A stretch of DNA of 64,000 nucleotides from Pasteurella testudinis DSM 23072 (lineage in GTDB: Bacteria > Pseudomonadota > Gammaproteobacteria > Enterobacterales > Pasteurellaceae), in NCBI RefSeq assembly GCF_900176075.1, contig NZ_FWWV01000001.1:62001-126000 (forward strand), given 5' to 3'. The notes below the pieces were generated by a model. That model was not told where the DNA came from. It made no database searches and was given only the letters and a program-made list of their open reading frames with translations. The translations under genes were made by a program, and so were the position numbers. This document shows, piece by piece, positions 1 through 10,986 of this stretch. How positions within the stretch are numbered: the first letter of the stretch is position 1; each line of letters begins with the position of its first letter.

Positions 1-699
1 TCCACTGATATGCAACTGGCGGATAATTTGGGTATTGCCGGCTTGCAGTATCACCCTGAAAAGTTGAATTGGGATCTGATCGCCGAAAAAATTCTGGCAA
101 AACGTGTGCGCAAATCCGGTTTCAAACCGCGCCATGCGGCGGTGGTGCGCACCACCAAAGAGACTGATATTCGGGTGGAAGTGTGGTTGGACGAGCAAGG
201 CATGAACGAAATCAAAACCGGTTTAGGCTTTTTTGATCACATGCTCGATCAAATCGCTACCCACGGCGGTTTCCGCATGAAAGTGACGGTGGACGGCGAT
301 CTGCATATCGACGATCACCACACCATCGAAGATACCGCACTTGCCCTTGGCGAAGCGTTAAAACAAGCCTTAGGCAACAAACGCGGCATCGCCCGTTTCG
401 GCTTTGTGTTGCCGATGGACGAATGCAAAGCGGAATGCGCGATGGACTTGTCCGGCCGCCCGTACCTGAAATTCAAAGCCAAATTCACCCGCGACAAAGT
501 GGGCGATTTCAGCACCGAAATGGCGGAACATTTCTTTATGTCGCTCTCCTACGCACTGGCGTGCACATTGCATATCAGCGTCAAAGGCAAAAACGCCCAC
601 CACCAAGTGGAAGCGATTTTCAAAGCCTTCGGGCGCACCTTACGCCAAGCGATTCGAATTGAAAGCGACCAGTTGCCGAGCTCGAAAGGGGTGTTGTAA
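1..699 (+). CDS. hisB: Histidine biosynthesis bifunctional HisB, C-terminal part (5' end outside window)
   Basis: The open frame runs from base 1 to the stop at 697-699, so the gene is cut by the window edge. The first residues ([17 protein letters not shown]) are the end of the HAD-type histidinol-phosphate phosphatase domain. The rest is a full imidazoleglycerol-phosphate dehydratase domain with the two metal-binding motifs [12 protein letters not shown] and [17 protein letters not shown], then the second-half motif [12 protein letters not shown]. In gamma-proteobacteria the fused enzyme catalyses steps six and eight of histidine synthesis in the cytoplasm; about 355 residues are usual, so roughly 125 are missing upstream. 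hisH follows four bases after the stop, in the same operon. Confidence 0.97.
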   Translation, partial: STDMQLADNLGIAGLQYHPEKLNWDLIAEKILAKRVRKSGFKPRHAAVVRTTKETDIRVEVWLDEQGMNEIKTGLGFFDHMLDQIATHGGFRMKVTVDGDLHIDDHHTIEDTALALGEALKQALGNKRGIARFGFVLPMDECKAECAMDLSGRPYLKFKAKFTRDKVGDFSTEMAEHFFMSLSYALACTLHISVKGKNAHHQVEAIFKAFGRTLRQAIRIESDQLPSSKGVL

Positions 700-703
700 G
701 AGG

Positions 704-1294
704 ATGAATATTGTAATTATCGACACCGGCTGTGCCAATTTATCATCGGTAAAATTCGCCTTTGATCGTTTGGGCTATCAGGCGAAAATCAGCCGAGATC
801 TAAATCAGATTCAGCAAGCGGATAAGTTGCTCCTCCCTGGAGTTGGCACAGCGGCAGCAGCGATAAAAAACCTCACCGATCGCAATTTAATCGAAACGAT
901 CCGTCAGCTAACACAGCCGGTTCTTGGCATCTGTTTAGGCATGCAGTTGATGACCGAATTTTCAGCAGAAGGCAATTTAGCCACCTTGAATTTGATGTCG
1001 GGACATACGGATTTGATCCCGGATACTGGCTTACCGTTGCCGCATATGGGTTGGAACCAAGTGCGGTATCAAGCGGATCATCCGCTGTTTGCAGATATTG
1101 AACAAGACAGCCATTTTTATTTTGTGCATAGCTATGCGGTATTACCCAACGAAAACACCATTGCCAGCTGCAACTACGGTGTACCGTTCTCCGCTGCGCT
1201 GGGCTACAAAAATTTCTACGGCGTGCAGTTTCATCCTGAACGTTCCGGCAAGGCTGGGGCGCAGTTGTTGAAGAATTTTGTGGAGAAAATATAA
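704..1294 (+). CDS. hisH: Imidazole glycerol phosphate synthase glutaminase subunit HisH
   Basis: This is the class I glutamine amidotransferase that feeds ammonia to HisF. The ATG at 704 is chosen because it gives the normal start MNIVIIDTGCANL and a usual length (196 residues); an upstream in-frame start at 659 would add residues overlapping hisB. The catalytic triad is visible: the nucleophile Cys77 in GICLGMQ, and His177 and Glu179 in QFHPERS. The oxyanion strand LLPGVGT is intact. It follows hisB by four bases. Unusually, hisA does not follow directly: a 970-base stretch with a DinD-like gene lies between hisH and hisA. Confidence 0.97.
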   Translation: MNIVIIDTGCANLSSVKFAFDRLGYQAKISRDLNQIQQADKLLLPGVGTAAAAIKNLTDRNLIETIRQLTQPVLGICLGMQLMTEFSAEGNLATLNLMSGHTDLIPDTGLPLPHMGWNQVRYQADHPLFADIEQDSHFYFVHSYAVLPNENTIASCNYGVPFSAALGYKNFYGVQFHPERSGKAGAQLLKNFVEKI

Positions 1295-1369
1295 AAGTGC
1301 GGTTGGTTTGCTCACATTTGCGATCCCTGTTCCAGAAATGCGGATATGCTGTTTCATATGAATAAAATA

Positions 1370-1385
1370 CTGTATATAATTACAG
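1370..1385 (+). promoter_or_regulatory. LexA (SOS) box upstream of the BRO-N/DinD-like gene
   Basis: The 16-mer CTGTATATAATTACAG fits the proteobacterial SOS box CTGT-N8-ACAG exactly, and the flanking bases (TA before, TT after) extend the match to the 20-base E. coli consensus. It ends 24 bases before the ATG at 1410, where a LexA dimer would cover the promoter. E. coli-type LexA specificity is known for gamma-proteobacteria; that LexA binds here is inference. Confidence 0.85.
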
Positions 1386-1409
1386 TTATTTTGTTTGGAG
1401 GGAAAGGCG

Positions 1410-3771
<2,362 letters not shown>

Positions 3772-3813
3772 TTCTCTTGGCGAAGAGTAACAACGGAATA
3801 AATAGGACAAAAT

Positions 3814-4431
3814 ATGTTAGATATGCAAAAAATTGACTGGCAAAAAGTCGATAACTTACTGCCGGTGATCGTGCAAAATGCCGTAACTTGCGAAGTATTA
3901 ATGCTTGGCTATATGAACCTAGAGGCACTGGAAAAAACCGTAACTGAAAGTAAGGTAACATTTTTCTCACGCACCAAGCAACGCTTATGGACCAAGGGCG
4001 AAACGTCGGGTAACTTCTTAAATGTTGTTGATATGAGCTTGGATTGCGATAACGATACCTTATTGATTTTAGCCAATCCGATTGGCGAAACCTGCCACAC
4101 CGGCGCGGAAAGTTGTTTCCATCAGTTTACGGACAAAAACCAGCCGGATTGGATTTTCTTTAGTAAATTAGAACGTTTAATTGCCGAACGCAAAGGTGCA
4201 GATCCGGACAGTTCTTATACTGCGCACCTCTATTCACGCGGCACTAAACGCATTGCGCAAAAAGTGGGAGAAGAAGGGGTTGAAACCGCACTTGCCGCGA
4301 CAGTGAAAGATCGCAATGAAACCATTTGCGAAGCGGCGGATTTAGCCTATCACTTAACCGTGCTATTGCAAGATGCTGAGCTGTCTTGGGCGGACGTGAT
4401 TGGCAAGTTGAAAGAGCGGCATGCAAAATAA
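3814..4431 (+). CDS. hisI: Bifunctional phosphoribosyl-AMP cyclohydrolase / phosphoribosyl-ATP pyrophosphatase HisIE
   Basis: The fused protein (205 residues) carries out steps two and three of the pathway. Residues to about 115 form the cyclohydrolase domain, with [26 protein letters not shown] and the zinc-binding DCDNDTLL and GETCHTG motifs. From about residue 118 the MazG-like pyrophosphatase domain follows ([35 protein letters not shown]). It is the last his gene; a strong hairpin terminator lies 13 bases after the stop. In E. coli the gene is called hisI (older name hisIE). Confidence 0.96.
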   Translation: MLDMQKIDWQKVDNLLPVIVQNAVTCEVLMLGYMNLEALEKTVTESKVTFFSRTKQRLWTKGETSGNFLNVVDMSLDCDNDTLLILANPIGETCHTGAESCFHQFTDKNQPDWIFFSKLERLIAERKGADPDSSYTAHLYSRGTKRIAQKVGEEGVETALAATVKDRNETICEAADLAYHLTVLLQDAELSWADVIGKLKERHAK

Positions 4432-4443
4432 GGCAACATAACA

Positions 4444-4474
4444 AAAAAAGTCTGACTTAATGTCAGACTTTTTT
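4444..4474. terminator. Bidirectional intrinsic terminator between hisIE and the glycosyltransferase gene
   Basis: A 13-base inverted repeat, AAAAAAGTCTGAC and its complement, encloses a TTAAT loop. The A-run on one side and T-run on the other make it work for both the his operon and the convergent minus-strand gene. Confidence 0.9.
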
Positions 4475-4481
4475 ATTCCTC

Positions 4482-5273
4482 TTATTTCAGTAAATCCTCT
4501 TTTTTGGCGTGCGTCCATTTACCGCGTTTTTTATCAATATATTGAAAATATTCATTGGTAAAACTGCCTTGAATCGCGGTCAATTTTTCCGGACGGACAC
4601 TCATTTTTCTATCGCCGATGGCGGTATTAAACGGCACCGGTCCGGTCAGATTATAAACGCCGTGTTCAATTCGACGCTGTTCAATATTGTCCACAATCAG
4701 ATCTAGAGTATCTTTTAAAATCGGATTGCCTTTGGCACAGGCGATAAAATAGTTGTTATAGCGGCCTTTGCGATAGACCAATACTTCATTATCTTCCGCG
4801 CCAATCATGTTGGCTAACGGCCACACCAGTTGCCCGTCAATATCCATATAAATTCCGCCTTGCTTATACAACACCAATAAACGCCAAAAATCGGCTTGGG
4901 CTGCGCCGTCAGTGAGTTTGCTGTAAGCGGCAAACATGCGCTCATCGGCATTTTCACGAATAAATTCAACCCGCTCTTCGGTGCTGACATAGCGGTAGTC
5001 ATAGCTGAGCGACATTAAACGATTGAACAAGTAATTTAGATAAACTGGTAGGCTGACATGATTAGTGTAATTTGTCTGCCAAATGGTTTTATTGATTTTG
5101 GTCGGCGTATTCGATTGTACTTTTGCCGGACTGAATGCCGGAATGGTAAAACGTTTTTTAGGGAAAAGGGCATGAAACGGATAGCACAGGGTCTTCATGA
5201 TATTCCCCAGCAATCTGCTGCAGCGGTTGACGATCAGAATGGCTGTTTTGTATTTGATTTTATTATATTCCAT
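4482..5273 (-). CDS. Glycosyltransferase with DXD sugar-binding motif (Gly_transf_sug / OCH1-like)
   Basis: The 263-residue product resembles the sugar-binding-region family of glycosyltransferases found in capsule and lipooligosaccharide loci. Key features are the N-terminal strand INKTIWQT (about residues 60-67), the run [20 protein letters not shown], and the metal/nucleotide-sugar motif DID at residues 144-146. The ATG at 5273 is preferred over the TTG at 5288 because AGGTGA lies just upstream of it. Which sugar and acceptor are used cannot be told. It stands alone, convergent with hisIE, without other polysaccharide genes, so it may decorate lipooligosaccharide rather than belong to a capsule cluster. 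Confidence 0.8.
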   Translation of the reverse strand: MEYNKIKYKTAILIVNRCSRLLGNIMKTLCYPFHALFPKKRFTIPAFSPAKVQSNTPTKINKTIWQTNYTNHVSLPVYLNYLFNRLMSLSYDYRYVSTEERVEFIRENADERMFAAYSKLTDGAAQADFWRLLVLYKQGGIYMDIDGQLVWPLANMIGAEDNEVLVYRKGRYNNYFIACAKGNPILKDTLDLIVDNIEQRRIEHGVYNLTGPVPFNTAIGDRKMSVRPEKLTAIQGSFTNEYFQYIDKKRGKWTHAKKEDLLK

Positions 5274-5377
5274 TAATTCACCTGACAATATTTAGCGTGC
5301 GTAAATGCACACGCAATATAACACAAATTAAGTGCAAATCGTTAGAATCTCAAGAGGAATTTGAAGAGAAAAAGAAG

Positions 5378-5453
5378 TGGTGGGCGATACCGGTCTCGAA
5401 CCAGTGACCCCCTCCTTGTAAGGGAGGTGCTCTCCCAACTGAGCTAATCGCCC
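5378..5453 (-). tRNA. tRNA-Val (anticodon UAC)
   Basis: Read on the minus strand the 76 bases fold as a full cloverleaf: acceptor GGGCGAT, anticodon stem CCTCC/GGAGG around loop CTTACAA with anticodon TAC, T-loop GGTTCGAGACC, and an encoded CCA end. It is the second of two identical copies in one transcript. Confidence 0.97.
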
Positions 5454-5496
5454 ACTTAAGATTACCTTAAAATCATGGGATAAGTTTGCGCGGAAG

Positions 5497-5572
5497 TGGT
5501 GGGCGATACCGGTCTCGAACCAGTGACCCCCTCCTTGTAAGGGAGGTGCTCTCCCAACTGAGCTAATCGCCC
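5497..5572 (-). tRNA. tRNA-Val (anticodon UAC), first copy
   Basis: The 76-base sequence is identical to the copy at 5378-5453, with encoded CCA. A 43-base spacer separates them, and a strong promoter lies just upstream (5590-5617). Confidence 0.97.
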
Positions 5573-5589
5573 GTTTGTTGTGAGCGAGC

Positions 5590-5617
5590 ATTATAATTGG
5601 TGTTGCATTTCAGTCAA
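5590..5617 (-). promoter_or_regulatory. Promoter of the tRNA-Val pair
   Basis: On the minus strand TTGACT and TATAAT are 16 bases apart, and the GC-rich GCTCGC follows, as in stringently controlled stable-RNA promoters. The tRNA begins about 18 bases after the -10 box. Confidence 0.8.
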
Positions 5618-5749
5618 CGATTTTTTACACTTTTCTCGCCAATTGTCGTAAAAATAAACATATAAGATCAATTTTATCTATCAATAGCCGTCAGTCATAG
5701 TACAATAACTGATGTTTTATTTTTATCAGCGAATTTACAAGGTCAACCA

Positions 5750-7195
5750 ATGGATATTCAACCACTTTTCAAGTTTAATCCCGATGTCAACGTCAGAACC
5801 CGTTTTGCCCCGAGCCCGACCGGCTTTTTGCATGTCGGCGGTGCGCGTACCGCACTTTACTCTTGGCTGTATGCCCGCCACAATCAAGGCGAATTTGTAT
5901 TACGGATTGAAGACACCGATTTGGAACGCTCAACCCAAGCCGCCACCGATGCGATTCTGGAAGCGATGGAATGGTTGGATTTAAATTGGGAACACGGGCC
6001 GTATTATCAAACCAAACGCTTTGACCGCTATAATCAAGTGATTGACCAAATGTTGGTGCAGGGGTTGGCATACCGTTGTTATTGCAGCAAAGAGCGGTTG
6101 GAAACCTTGCGTGAACAGCAAGAGCAAAACAAAGAGAAACCGCGTTACGATCGCCACTGTCTGCACGATCACGCCCATCAGCAAAACGAACCGCATGTGG
6201 TACGTTTTAAAAATCCGACCGAAGGAACGGTCGTGTTTGACGATGCGGTGCGGGGCAAAATCGAAATCAGCAATCAGGAACTGGACGATTTGATTATCCG
6301 CCGTACCGACGGTTCGCCGACCTATAACTTCTGTGTGGTGGTGGACGATTGGGATATGGGTATTACCCATGTGGTGCGTGGCGAAGACCATATCAACAAC
6401 ACTCCGCGTCAAATCAATATCTTAAAAGCGCTGGGTGCGCCGGTGCCGGTTTATGCCCATGTGTCGATGATTTTGGGTGATGACGGGCAAAAACTGTCTA
6501 AGCGTCACGGTGCGGTCAGCGTGATGGAATATCGTGATAAAGGCTATTTGCCGGAAGCGTTGAACAATTATCTGGTGCGTTTGGGCTGGGGGCACGGCGA
6601 TCAGGAAGTGTTCAGCCGCGAAGAGATGATTAATCTGTTTGATCTGCACTCGGTCAGCCGCTCTGCCAGCGCATTTAATCATGATAAGCTGTTATGGTTG
6701 AACCACCACTATATCCGCGAATTACCGGCGGAAAAGGTCGCAGGCTATTTACAATGGCATATGCAAAATCAAAATATCGACATCAGTAACGGACCGGCCT
6801 TGACGGAAATCGTGCAAATGTTGGCAGAACGCTGCAAAACACTGAACGAAATGGCAGCAGCCAGTCGTTATTTCTTTGAAGATTTTAGTGAATTTGACGA
6901 AAGTGCGGTCAAGAAACACTTTAAAGCGGCAACCGTTGAGCCGCTCAGCCTTGTATTGCAAAAACTGACCGCACTTAGTGATTGGAATGCGCATGATATT
7001 CATCAAGCGATCGAACAAACGGCGGCGGAACTGGAAATCGGCATGGGCAAAGTCGGCATGCCGTTGCGTGTCGCCGTGACCGGCAGCGGACAATCGCCGT
7101 CTTTAGATGTCACGTTAGTCGGAATCGGGCGAGAACGCAGCTTGGCTCGGATTCAAAAAGCGATTGAATTTATCCAAAGCATTCACGCCGTTTAA
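5750..7195 (+). CDS. gltX: Glutamyl-tRNA synthetase
   Basis: This class I synthetase (481 residues) charges tRNA-Glu. The catalytic core has [18 protein letters not shown] (HIGH-type motif HVGG) and [11 protein letters not shown] (KMSKS-type). The zinc-binding set CYC...CLH seen in E. coli GltX is kept around residues 110-140. The start at 5750 gives the 13-residue extension before VRTRFAPSP that H. influenzae GltX also has, and AAGG lies upstream. The gene is flanked by tRNA genes on both sides. An inverted pair of uptake signals after the stop probably ends transcription. Confidence 0.97.
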   Translation: MDIQPLFKFNPDVNVRTRFAPSPTGFLHVGGARTALYSWLYARHNQGEFVLRIEDTDLERSTQAATDAILEAMEWLDLNWEHGPYYQTKRFDRYNQVIDQMLVQGLAYRCYCSKERLETLREQQEQNKEKPRYDRHCLHDHAHQQNEPHVVRFKNPTEGTVVFDDAVRGKIEISNQELDDLIIRRTDGSPTYNFCVVVDDWDMGITHVVRGEDHINNTPRQINILKALGAPVPVYAHVSMILGDDGQKLSKRHGAVSVMEYRDKGYLPEALNNYLVRLGWGHGDQEVFSREEMINLFDLHSVSRSASAFNHDKLLWLNHHYIRELPAEKVAGYLQWHMQNQNIDISNGPALTEIVQMLAERCKTLNEMAAASRYFFEDFSEFDESAVKKHFKAATVEPLSLVLQKLTALSDWNAHDIHQAIEQTAAELEIGMGKVGMPLRVAVTGSGQSPSLDVTLVGIGRERSLARIQKAIEFIQSIHAV

Positions 7196-7246
7196 ACACA
7201 ACTGATTTAATTTTAGGCATTTAAACCATAAAGCCGATAAATCAGA

Positions 7247-7275
7247 TTGACAGATGCAAGTGCGGTTATTAATAT
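7247..7275 (+). promoter_or_regulatory. Promoter of tRNA-Ala
   Basis: A consensus TTGACA and a TAATAT box are separated by 17 bases, and the mature tRNA begins about 40 bases downstream of the -10 box. The spacer of the promoter contains an uptake signal AAGTGCGGT. Confidence 0.7.
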
Positions 7276-7286
7276 AGCCGCACTTT
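7258..7286. terminator. Inverted uptake-signal pair downstream of gltX
   Basis: AAGTGCGG at 7258 and its complement CCGCACTT enclose an 11-base loop, forming an eight-pair hairpin. Such inverted uptake signals are well known as terminators in Pasteurellaceae. Here there is no long T-run, and the element overlaps the tRNA-Ala promoter. Confidence 0.5.
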
Positions 7287-7316
7287 GATGAACAGCTCAT
7301 CAAATCCATTCTAAAA

Positions 7317-7393
<77 letters not shown>

Positions 7394-7519
7394 AATAACT
7401 TCTTGAGATTCATACTCTTTTTTCAAAAAATCTGTTTCGGTGTTTTATTTGAATAACCGCACTTTGGTCTATTTCGGGCGTATATTTGTTTTTAATTCGG
7501 CGGTACTTATATGTTTACG

Positions 7520-8179
7520 TTATTTTTTCAGATAAGCGGTAAAACAGTATAACGTCAGTTGAATCACCCAGCCGATCGAAAAAGCAAATAATAGAGTGGC
7601 GAAGCCGAGCGTGCCGCCGAGCAGAAAGCCAATCAGGGCGACGCTGCTTTCCATTACGGTGCGCACCAAGCCGACTTTTAATTTAAAGCGCTGGCAAAGT
7701 CCGACCATTAAGCCGTCGCGCGGACCGGCGCCCATATGGCAGGTGAGGTAAAACGCCGAGCCGATTCCCATCAAGAGAATGCCGATCACGGCATAGCCGA
7801 CTTGGCCAAGTGCGGTTGCCGGCGTTTGCATTGTTCCGGCGCTGATGTCGAGCGCCAGCGCAATCAAAATAATGTTTAAAATCGTACCTAAGCCGATTTT
7901 CAGGCGTAGCGGCAGCCAGCACAACATAACCAGACAACTGACGATAAACGAGGCAAAACCGACACTGATGCCGGTTTGTAGTGCGATACCTTGTGACAAA
8001 ATCGTCCACGGTGCCGAGCCGAGATCGGAGGTCAACAGAAAGCCTTCGCCGAGCCCGAACAGCAGCAGCGAGAGACACAGCGGCACGAAACTGTGGAATT
8101 TCACTTCCCACAGCCGATTGGCGCTCCATTCGGTTTTTGGTAAAACCGTGTACTGTTTTTTCAGGGTTTCGCTGTTCAT
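7520..8179 (-). CDS. YczE/YyaS/YitT-type integral membrane protein
   Basis: The 219-residue product has about six hydrophobic segments and the two paired loops DLGSAPW and GAGPRDGLM that mark the YczE-type membrane family, one in each half of the protein. No biochemical function is established for the family. The ATG at 8179 is chosen because AGGA precedes it; a longer frame to 8284 would add a polar N-terminus that looks like leader. It is transcribed away from yjjI and toward tRNA-Ala, with no obvious partner gene. Confidence 0.75.
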   Translation of the reverse strand: MNSETLKKQYTVLPKTEWSANRLWEVKFHSFVPLCLSLLLFGLGEGFLLTSDLGSAPWTILSQGIALQTGISVGFASFIVSCLVMLCWLPLRLKIGLGTILNIILIALALDISAGTMQTPATALGQVGYAVIGILLMGIGSAFYLTCHMGAGPRDGLMVGLCQRFKLKVGLVRTVMESSVALIGFLLGGTLGFATLLFAFSIGWVIQLTLYCFTAYLKK

Positions 8180-8328
8180 CGCTGTCCTATCGCCAAAAGT
8201 ATTATTATGTATTCTAAGGGGCTTGCGCATAAACTGTGAAATAACTTTTTCATATGAGATATATTCATGACAGGCCTTGTTCATTATGCGGCGAGTATGG
8301 GGAATTGTCTTTATTTTATAAGGATTTC

Positions 8329-8342
8329 TTGACCATGATCAC
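8329..8342 (+). promoter_or_regulatory. Candidate FNR site upstream of yjjI
   Basis: TTGACCATGATCAC matches the FNR consensus TTGAT-N4-ATCAA at eight of ten informative bases. It lies about 90 bases before the yjjI start; a TACTAT box at 8376 gives a plausible start point downstream, but the spacing is not the classical -41.5. An oxygen-sensitive glycyl-radical enzyme would be expected under such control. Confidence 0.4.
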
Positions 8343-8425
8343 GCTTTCAACCTTGCGGGTAAGCACTTAATTTCATACTATGGCTAATCTTTTCTAATAT
8401 GTAAAGCAGGAATCGGGAGCGTGTT

Positions 8426-9964
8426 ATGCTGGCGACATTACAAGATATTTTGGATACCGTTAAGGCTGAAAATTTAACTTATCAGCAAAAACTGATGACA
8501 TTGGGCAATATTGCGGAACGGCTGTTTGATCCGCGCGAGCTGTTGGGATACAGCGAAGACGAGTGGCACTATCTGGAAAATCAAATGATTTGCGATTTAA
8601 ACGAGGGATATGCCGTTTACCGTCCCCGCTATATTTTGCCGGATTATTCGGTTTATATTAAAAACGGCTGCCGATTTCTCGATCTGCCTGCGCCGCAAAC
8701 GCTGGACGAGGTGCTGGACGGGTTGCTGATTCTTTATTCCCATGTTCCTTCGATTACCACATTTCCGGTTTATATCGGGCGCTTGGACTGTCTGTTAGAG
8801 CCGTTTATCAGCGACGAAGCGCAAGATTATATCAAAATAAAACGCTTTTTAAATCATATTGATAAAACCGTGCCGGACTCTTTTTGCCATGCCAATATCG
8901 GTCCTTATGAAACCCGTGCCGGCCGCTTGATTTTGCAGGCGGTGATCGAGTTGGAAAACACTACGCCGAATATGACGATTCGTTACGATAAAAATAAGAC
9001 CTCGCGTGAGTTTGCCGAATTGGCGGCGAAAGCCTGTCTGTTGGCTTCCAAACCGTCTTTCGCCAACGATGCGTATTACACGGCGGATCTGGGGGAATAC
9101 GGCGTCGCCAGCTGCTACAACGCCTTGCCGGAAGGTGGCGGCGCTTATACCTTGACCCGTTTGCGCTTGGGCACGATTGCCAGAGCTTGCGCTTCGGTTG
9201 AGGAAATGGTGGATCAATTATTGCCGAAAGTGGCGAAACTGGCGCTTTCCACCATGGATAAACGCCATCGTTTTATCGTGGAGCAAAGCAATTTCTTTAC
9301 CAGCAGCTTTTTAGAAAAAGAAGGCTTTATCAAACGGACGAATTTTACCGGTATGTTTGCCATCGTCGGTCTGGCGGACGCGACCAATCATCTTTTGCAG
9401 CAGGAAGGGCTGAACGAAACCTTTGGGCAAAGTGCGCGCGGTGAGGAGATCGCAACCGCAATCATGAAAAAATTGAAAACGATCAATGATAGCCATCAAG
9501 GCGTTTACGCCGAAAGAACCGATAATCACTATTTATTACACGCGCAGGTCGGTGCCAGCAACCATGAGGAAGACCGCGCCAATACGCCGGCGCACCGAAT
9601 CAAAGTCGGGCAGGAACCGACCTTGCTGGCGCACTTAAAACAGTCCGCGCCTTATCATCAATATTTCCCGTCGGGCACCGGCGATCTGTTTGCGTTTGAT
9701 CAAACCTATGTTGATCATCTTGATGCGGTGGTCGATATCATTGACGGCGCATTTGCTTTGGGATATCGCTATATCACCACCTACCTTAAAAATACCGACT
9801 TGATTCGCGTGACCGGTTATCTGGTGAAGAAAAGCGAGGTGGAGCGCTTCCGTCAAGGCGAAGCGGTGCTGCGCGACACGACGTGGTTTGGTTCGGGAAC
9901 GGACGAATGCGCACAGGTTTTTGATCGCCAACTGCGTGATCAAGGCGATGTCAATGCCGCTTGA
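8426..9964 (+). CDS. yjjI: YjjI family glycyl-radical enzyme
   Basis: The 512-residue protein matches E. coli YjjI (about 516), a glycyl-radical enzyme whose substrate is not established. The radical loop near the C-terminus has the family pattern RVTGYLVKKSEVERFR, with Gly as the radical site. The probable catalytic Cys lies in GVASCYNALPEGGGAYTL near residue 230. Because the radical is destroyed by oxygen, the enzyme should act only anaerobically in the cytoplasm. It overlaps its activase yjjW, and the next genes import and break down deoxynucleosides, as near the E. coli deo operon. SD sequence GGGAG precedes the ATG at 8426. Confidence 0.9.
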   Translation: MLATLQDILDTVKAENLTYQQKLMTLGNIAERLFDPRELLGYSEDEWHYLENQMICDLNEGYAVYRPRYILPDYSVYIKNGCRFLDLPAPQTLDEVLDGLLILYSHVPSITTFPVYIGRLDCLLEPFISDEAQDYIKIKRFLNHIDKTVPDSFCHANIGPYETRAGRLILQAVIELENTTPNMTIRYDKNKTSREFAELAAKACLLASKPSFANDAYYTADLGEYGVASCYNALPEGGGAYTLTRLRLGTIARACASVEEMVDQLLPKVAKLALSTMDKRHRFIVEQSNFFTSSFLEKEGFIKRTNFTGMFAIVGLADATNHLLQQEGLNETFGQSARGEEIATAIMKKLKTINDSHQGVYAERTDNHYLLHAQVGASNHEEDRANTPAHRIKVGQEPTLLAHLKQSAPYHQYFPSGTGDLFAFDQTYVDHLDAVVDIIDGAFALGYRYITTYLKNTDLIRVTGYLVKKSEVERFRQGEAVLRDTTWFGSGTDECAQVFDRQLRDQGDVNAA

Positions 9965-10769
9965 CGACACAAAGTGCGGTTTGCCGACCGCACTTTACGA
10001 CATAACCCTGCCGCTGCACCGCATTATTCCGTTTTCCAATGTCGAGGGCGCAGGCAACCGAATCAGTCTCTTTTTGCAAGGTTGCAAACTGAACTGCCTC
10101 TATTGCCATAATCCGGAAACCATTGCCAGATATACGCCGGACAGCAAGCCGGTGAGCTTGGCCTACCTTTATCAGCAGGTGCAAGCTTCGATGCCGTTTA
10201 TTCGCGGCGTTACCGTTTCCGGCGGCGAGCCGACCATTCATCACCGTAAATTGGTGCCGTTATTTCATGCGTTACGGCAATTGGGCTTGACTTGTTATTT
10301 GGATTCCAGCGGTTTTTTTGAATTTGAAGCCATGCAGGAATTGATTCAGGTGACGGATAAGTTTCTGTTTGATCTGAAAGGAAGCGGATTGGGGCTGCAA
10401 ACCTTGTGTTTTGACCGGCGTAACCAATCGGGAAAAGTACCGGATAGACTGATTGAAGCGCAAAGAATCAAGCATGTTAACTTGGAGCGCAATCTTGAAA
10501 ACCTGCGCCGTTTATTGCCGTTGGGGAAGATCGAAGAAGTGCGGTTGGTGTTGATCAACGGTTTTTTTGATCCTTACCAGTTGGTTGACAAGGTTGCCCC
10601 GTTACTTGCGCCTCACCCTGAAGTCCTGTTTAAACTCATTCGGGTGCATGCCAAAGGCACGCGCGATCCGCAAGGAATCGGTGCATTGGTTCCCGAGGTG
10701 GCGGACGTCGATAAACTGGCGAACTACGCCGAATCGCAAGGGATAAAAAATAGGCTAACTATTTATTAA
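9954..10769 (+). CDS. yjjW: YjjW-type glycyl-radical enzyme activase (radical SAM)
   Basis: The 271-residue protein installs the glycyl radical on YjjI using S-adenosylmethionine. The [4Fe-4S] motif CKLNCLYC (CX3CX2C) follows RIIPFSNVEGAGNRISLFLQG, and the SAM-binding GG-E motif is VSGGEPT. Unlike E. coli YjjW, which has an eight-cysteine ferredoxin-like insert after the first motif, only a short linker is present here. ATG 9954 is preferred to 9948 because AAGG lies eight bases before it; either way it overlaps yjjI by 11-17 bases. Its first codons contain an inverted pair of uptake signals, encoding TKCGLPTAL. Confidence 0.88.
   Translation: MPLDDTKCGLPTALYDITLPLHRIIPFSNVEGAGNRISLFLQGCKLNCLYCHNPETIARYTPDSKPVSLAYLYQQVQASMPFIRGVTVSGGEPTIHHRKLVPLFHALRQLGLTCYLDSSGFFEFEAMQELIQVTDKFLFDLKGSGLGLQTLCFDRRNQSGKVPDRLIEAQRIKHVNLERNLENLRRLLPLGKIEEVRLVLINGFFDPYQLVDKVAPLLAPHPEVLFKLIRVHAKGTRDPQGIGALVPEVADVDKLANYAESQGIKNRLTIY
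9971..9996. repeat. Inverted uptake-signal pair inside the 5' end of yjjW
   Basis: AAAGTGCGGT and ACCGCACTTT enclose a six-base loop. In this family of bacteria such pairs normally sit between genes as terminators, but this one is inside the yjjW reading frame, just after the yjjI stop. Confidence 0.85.
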
Positions 10770-10796
10770 ATCACCAGAAAGCCTGTTTTTTATACA

Positions 10797-10817
10797 AAAA
10801 AATAGCAGCTATTTTTT
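10797..10817 (+). terminator. Weak AT-rich hairpin after yjjW
   Basis: AAAAAATAG and CTATTTTTT pair around a CAG loop, ending in a T-run, 27 bases after the yjjW stop. The stem is almost all A-T, so strength is doubtful. The remaining 170 bases before nupC are AT-rich, with a run of nine T at 10859-10867. Confidence 0.45.
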
Positions 10818-10986
10818 CACAACTTGATTTTGATCGCATTTTGGAAATTATTTTCAGATTTTTTTTTGAAAAGATGTATAGTGAGCAAACTCAATTTTCT
10901 GTCGAAACGTTTTTTTGGTTTGCTAGAAATTGCAGGTGGTTTTTTATAGTAAAAAAATTCTAAAAAATATTATTTTAGGGGTAACT

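Noticed and set aside
5328-5591. Minus-strand open frame of 87 codons over the tRNA-Val pair
   Set aside because: It is a translation of the two tRNA genes and their spacer; the repeat in it is the duplicated tRNA.
10819-10845. Possible CRP or CytR site upstream of nupC
   Set aside because: TTGATTTTGATCGCA keeps only one recognisable half-site; too weak to list.
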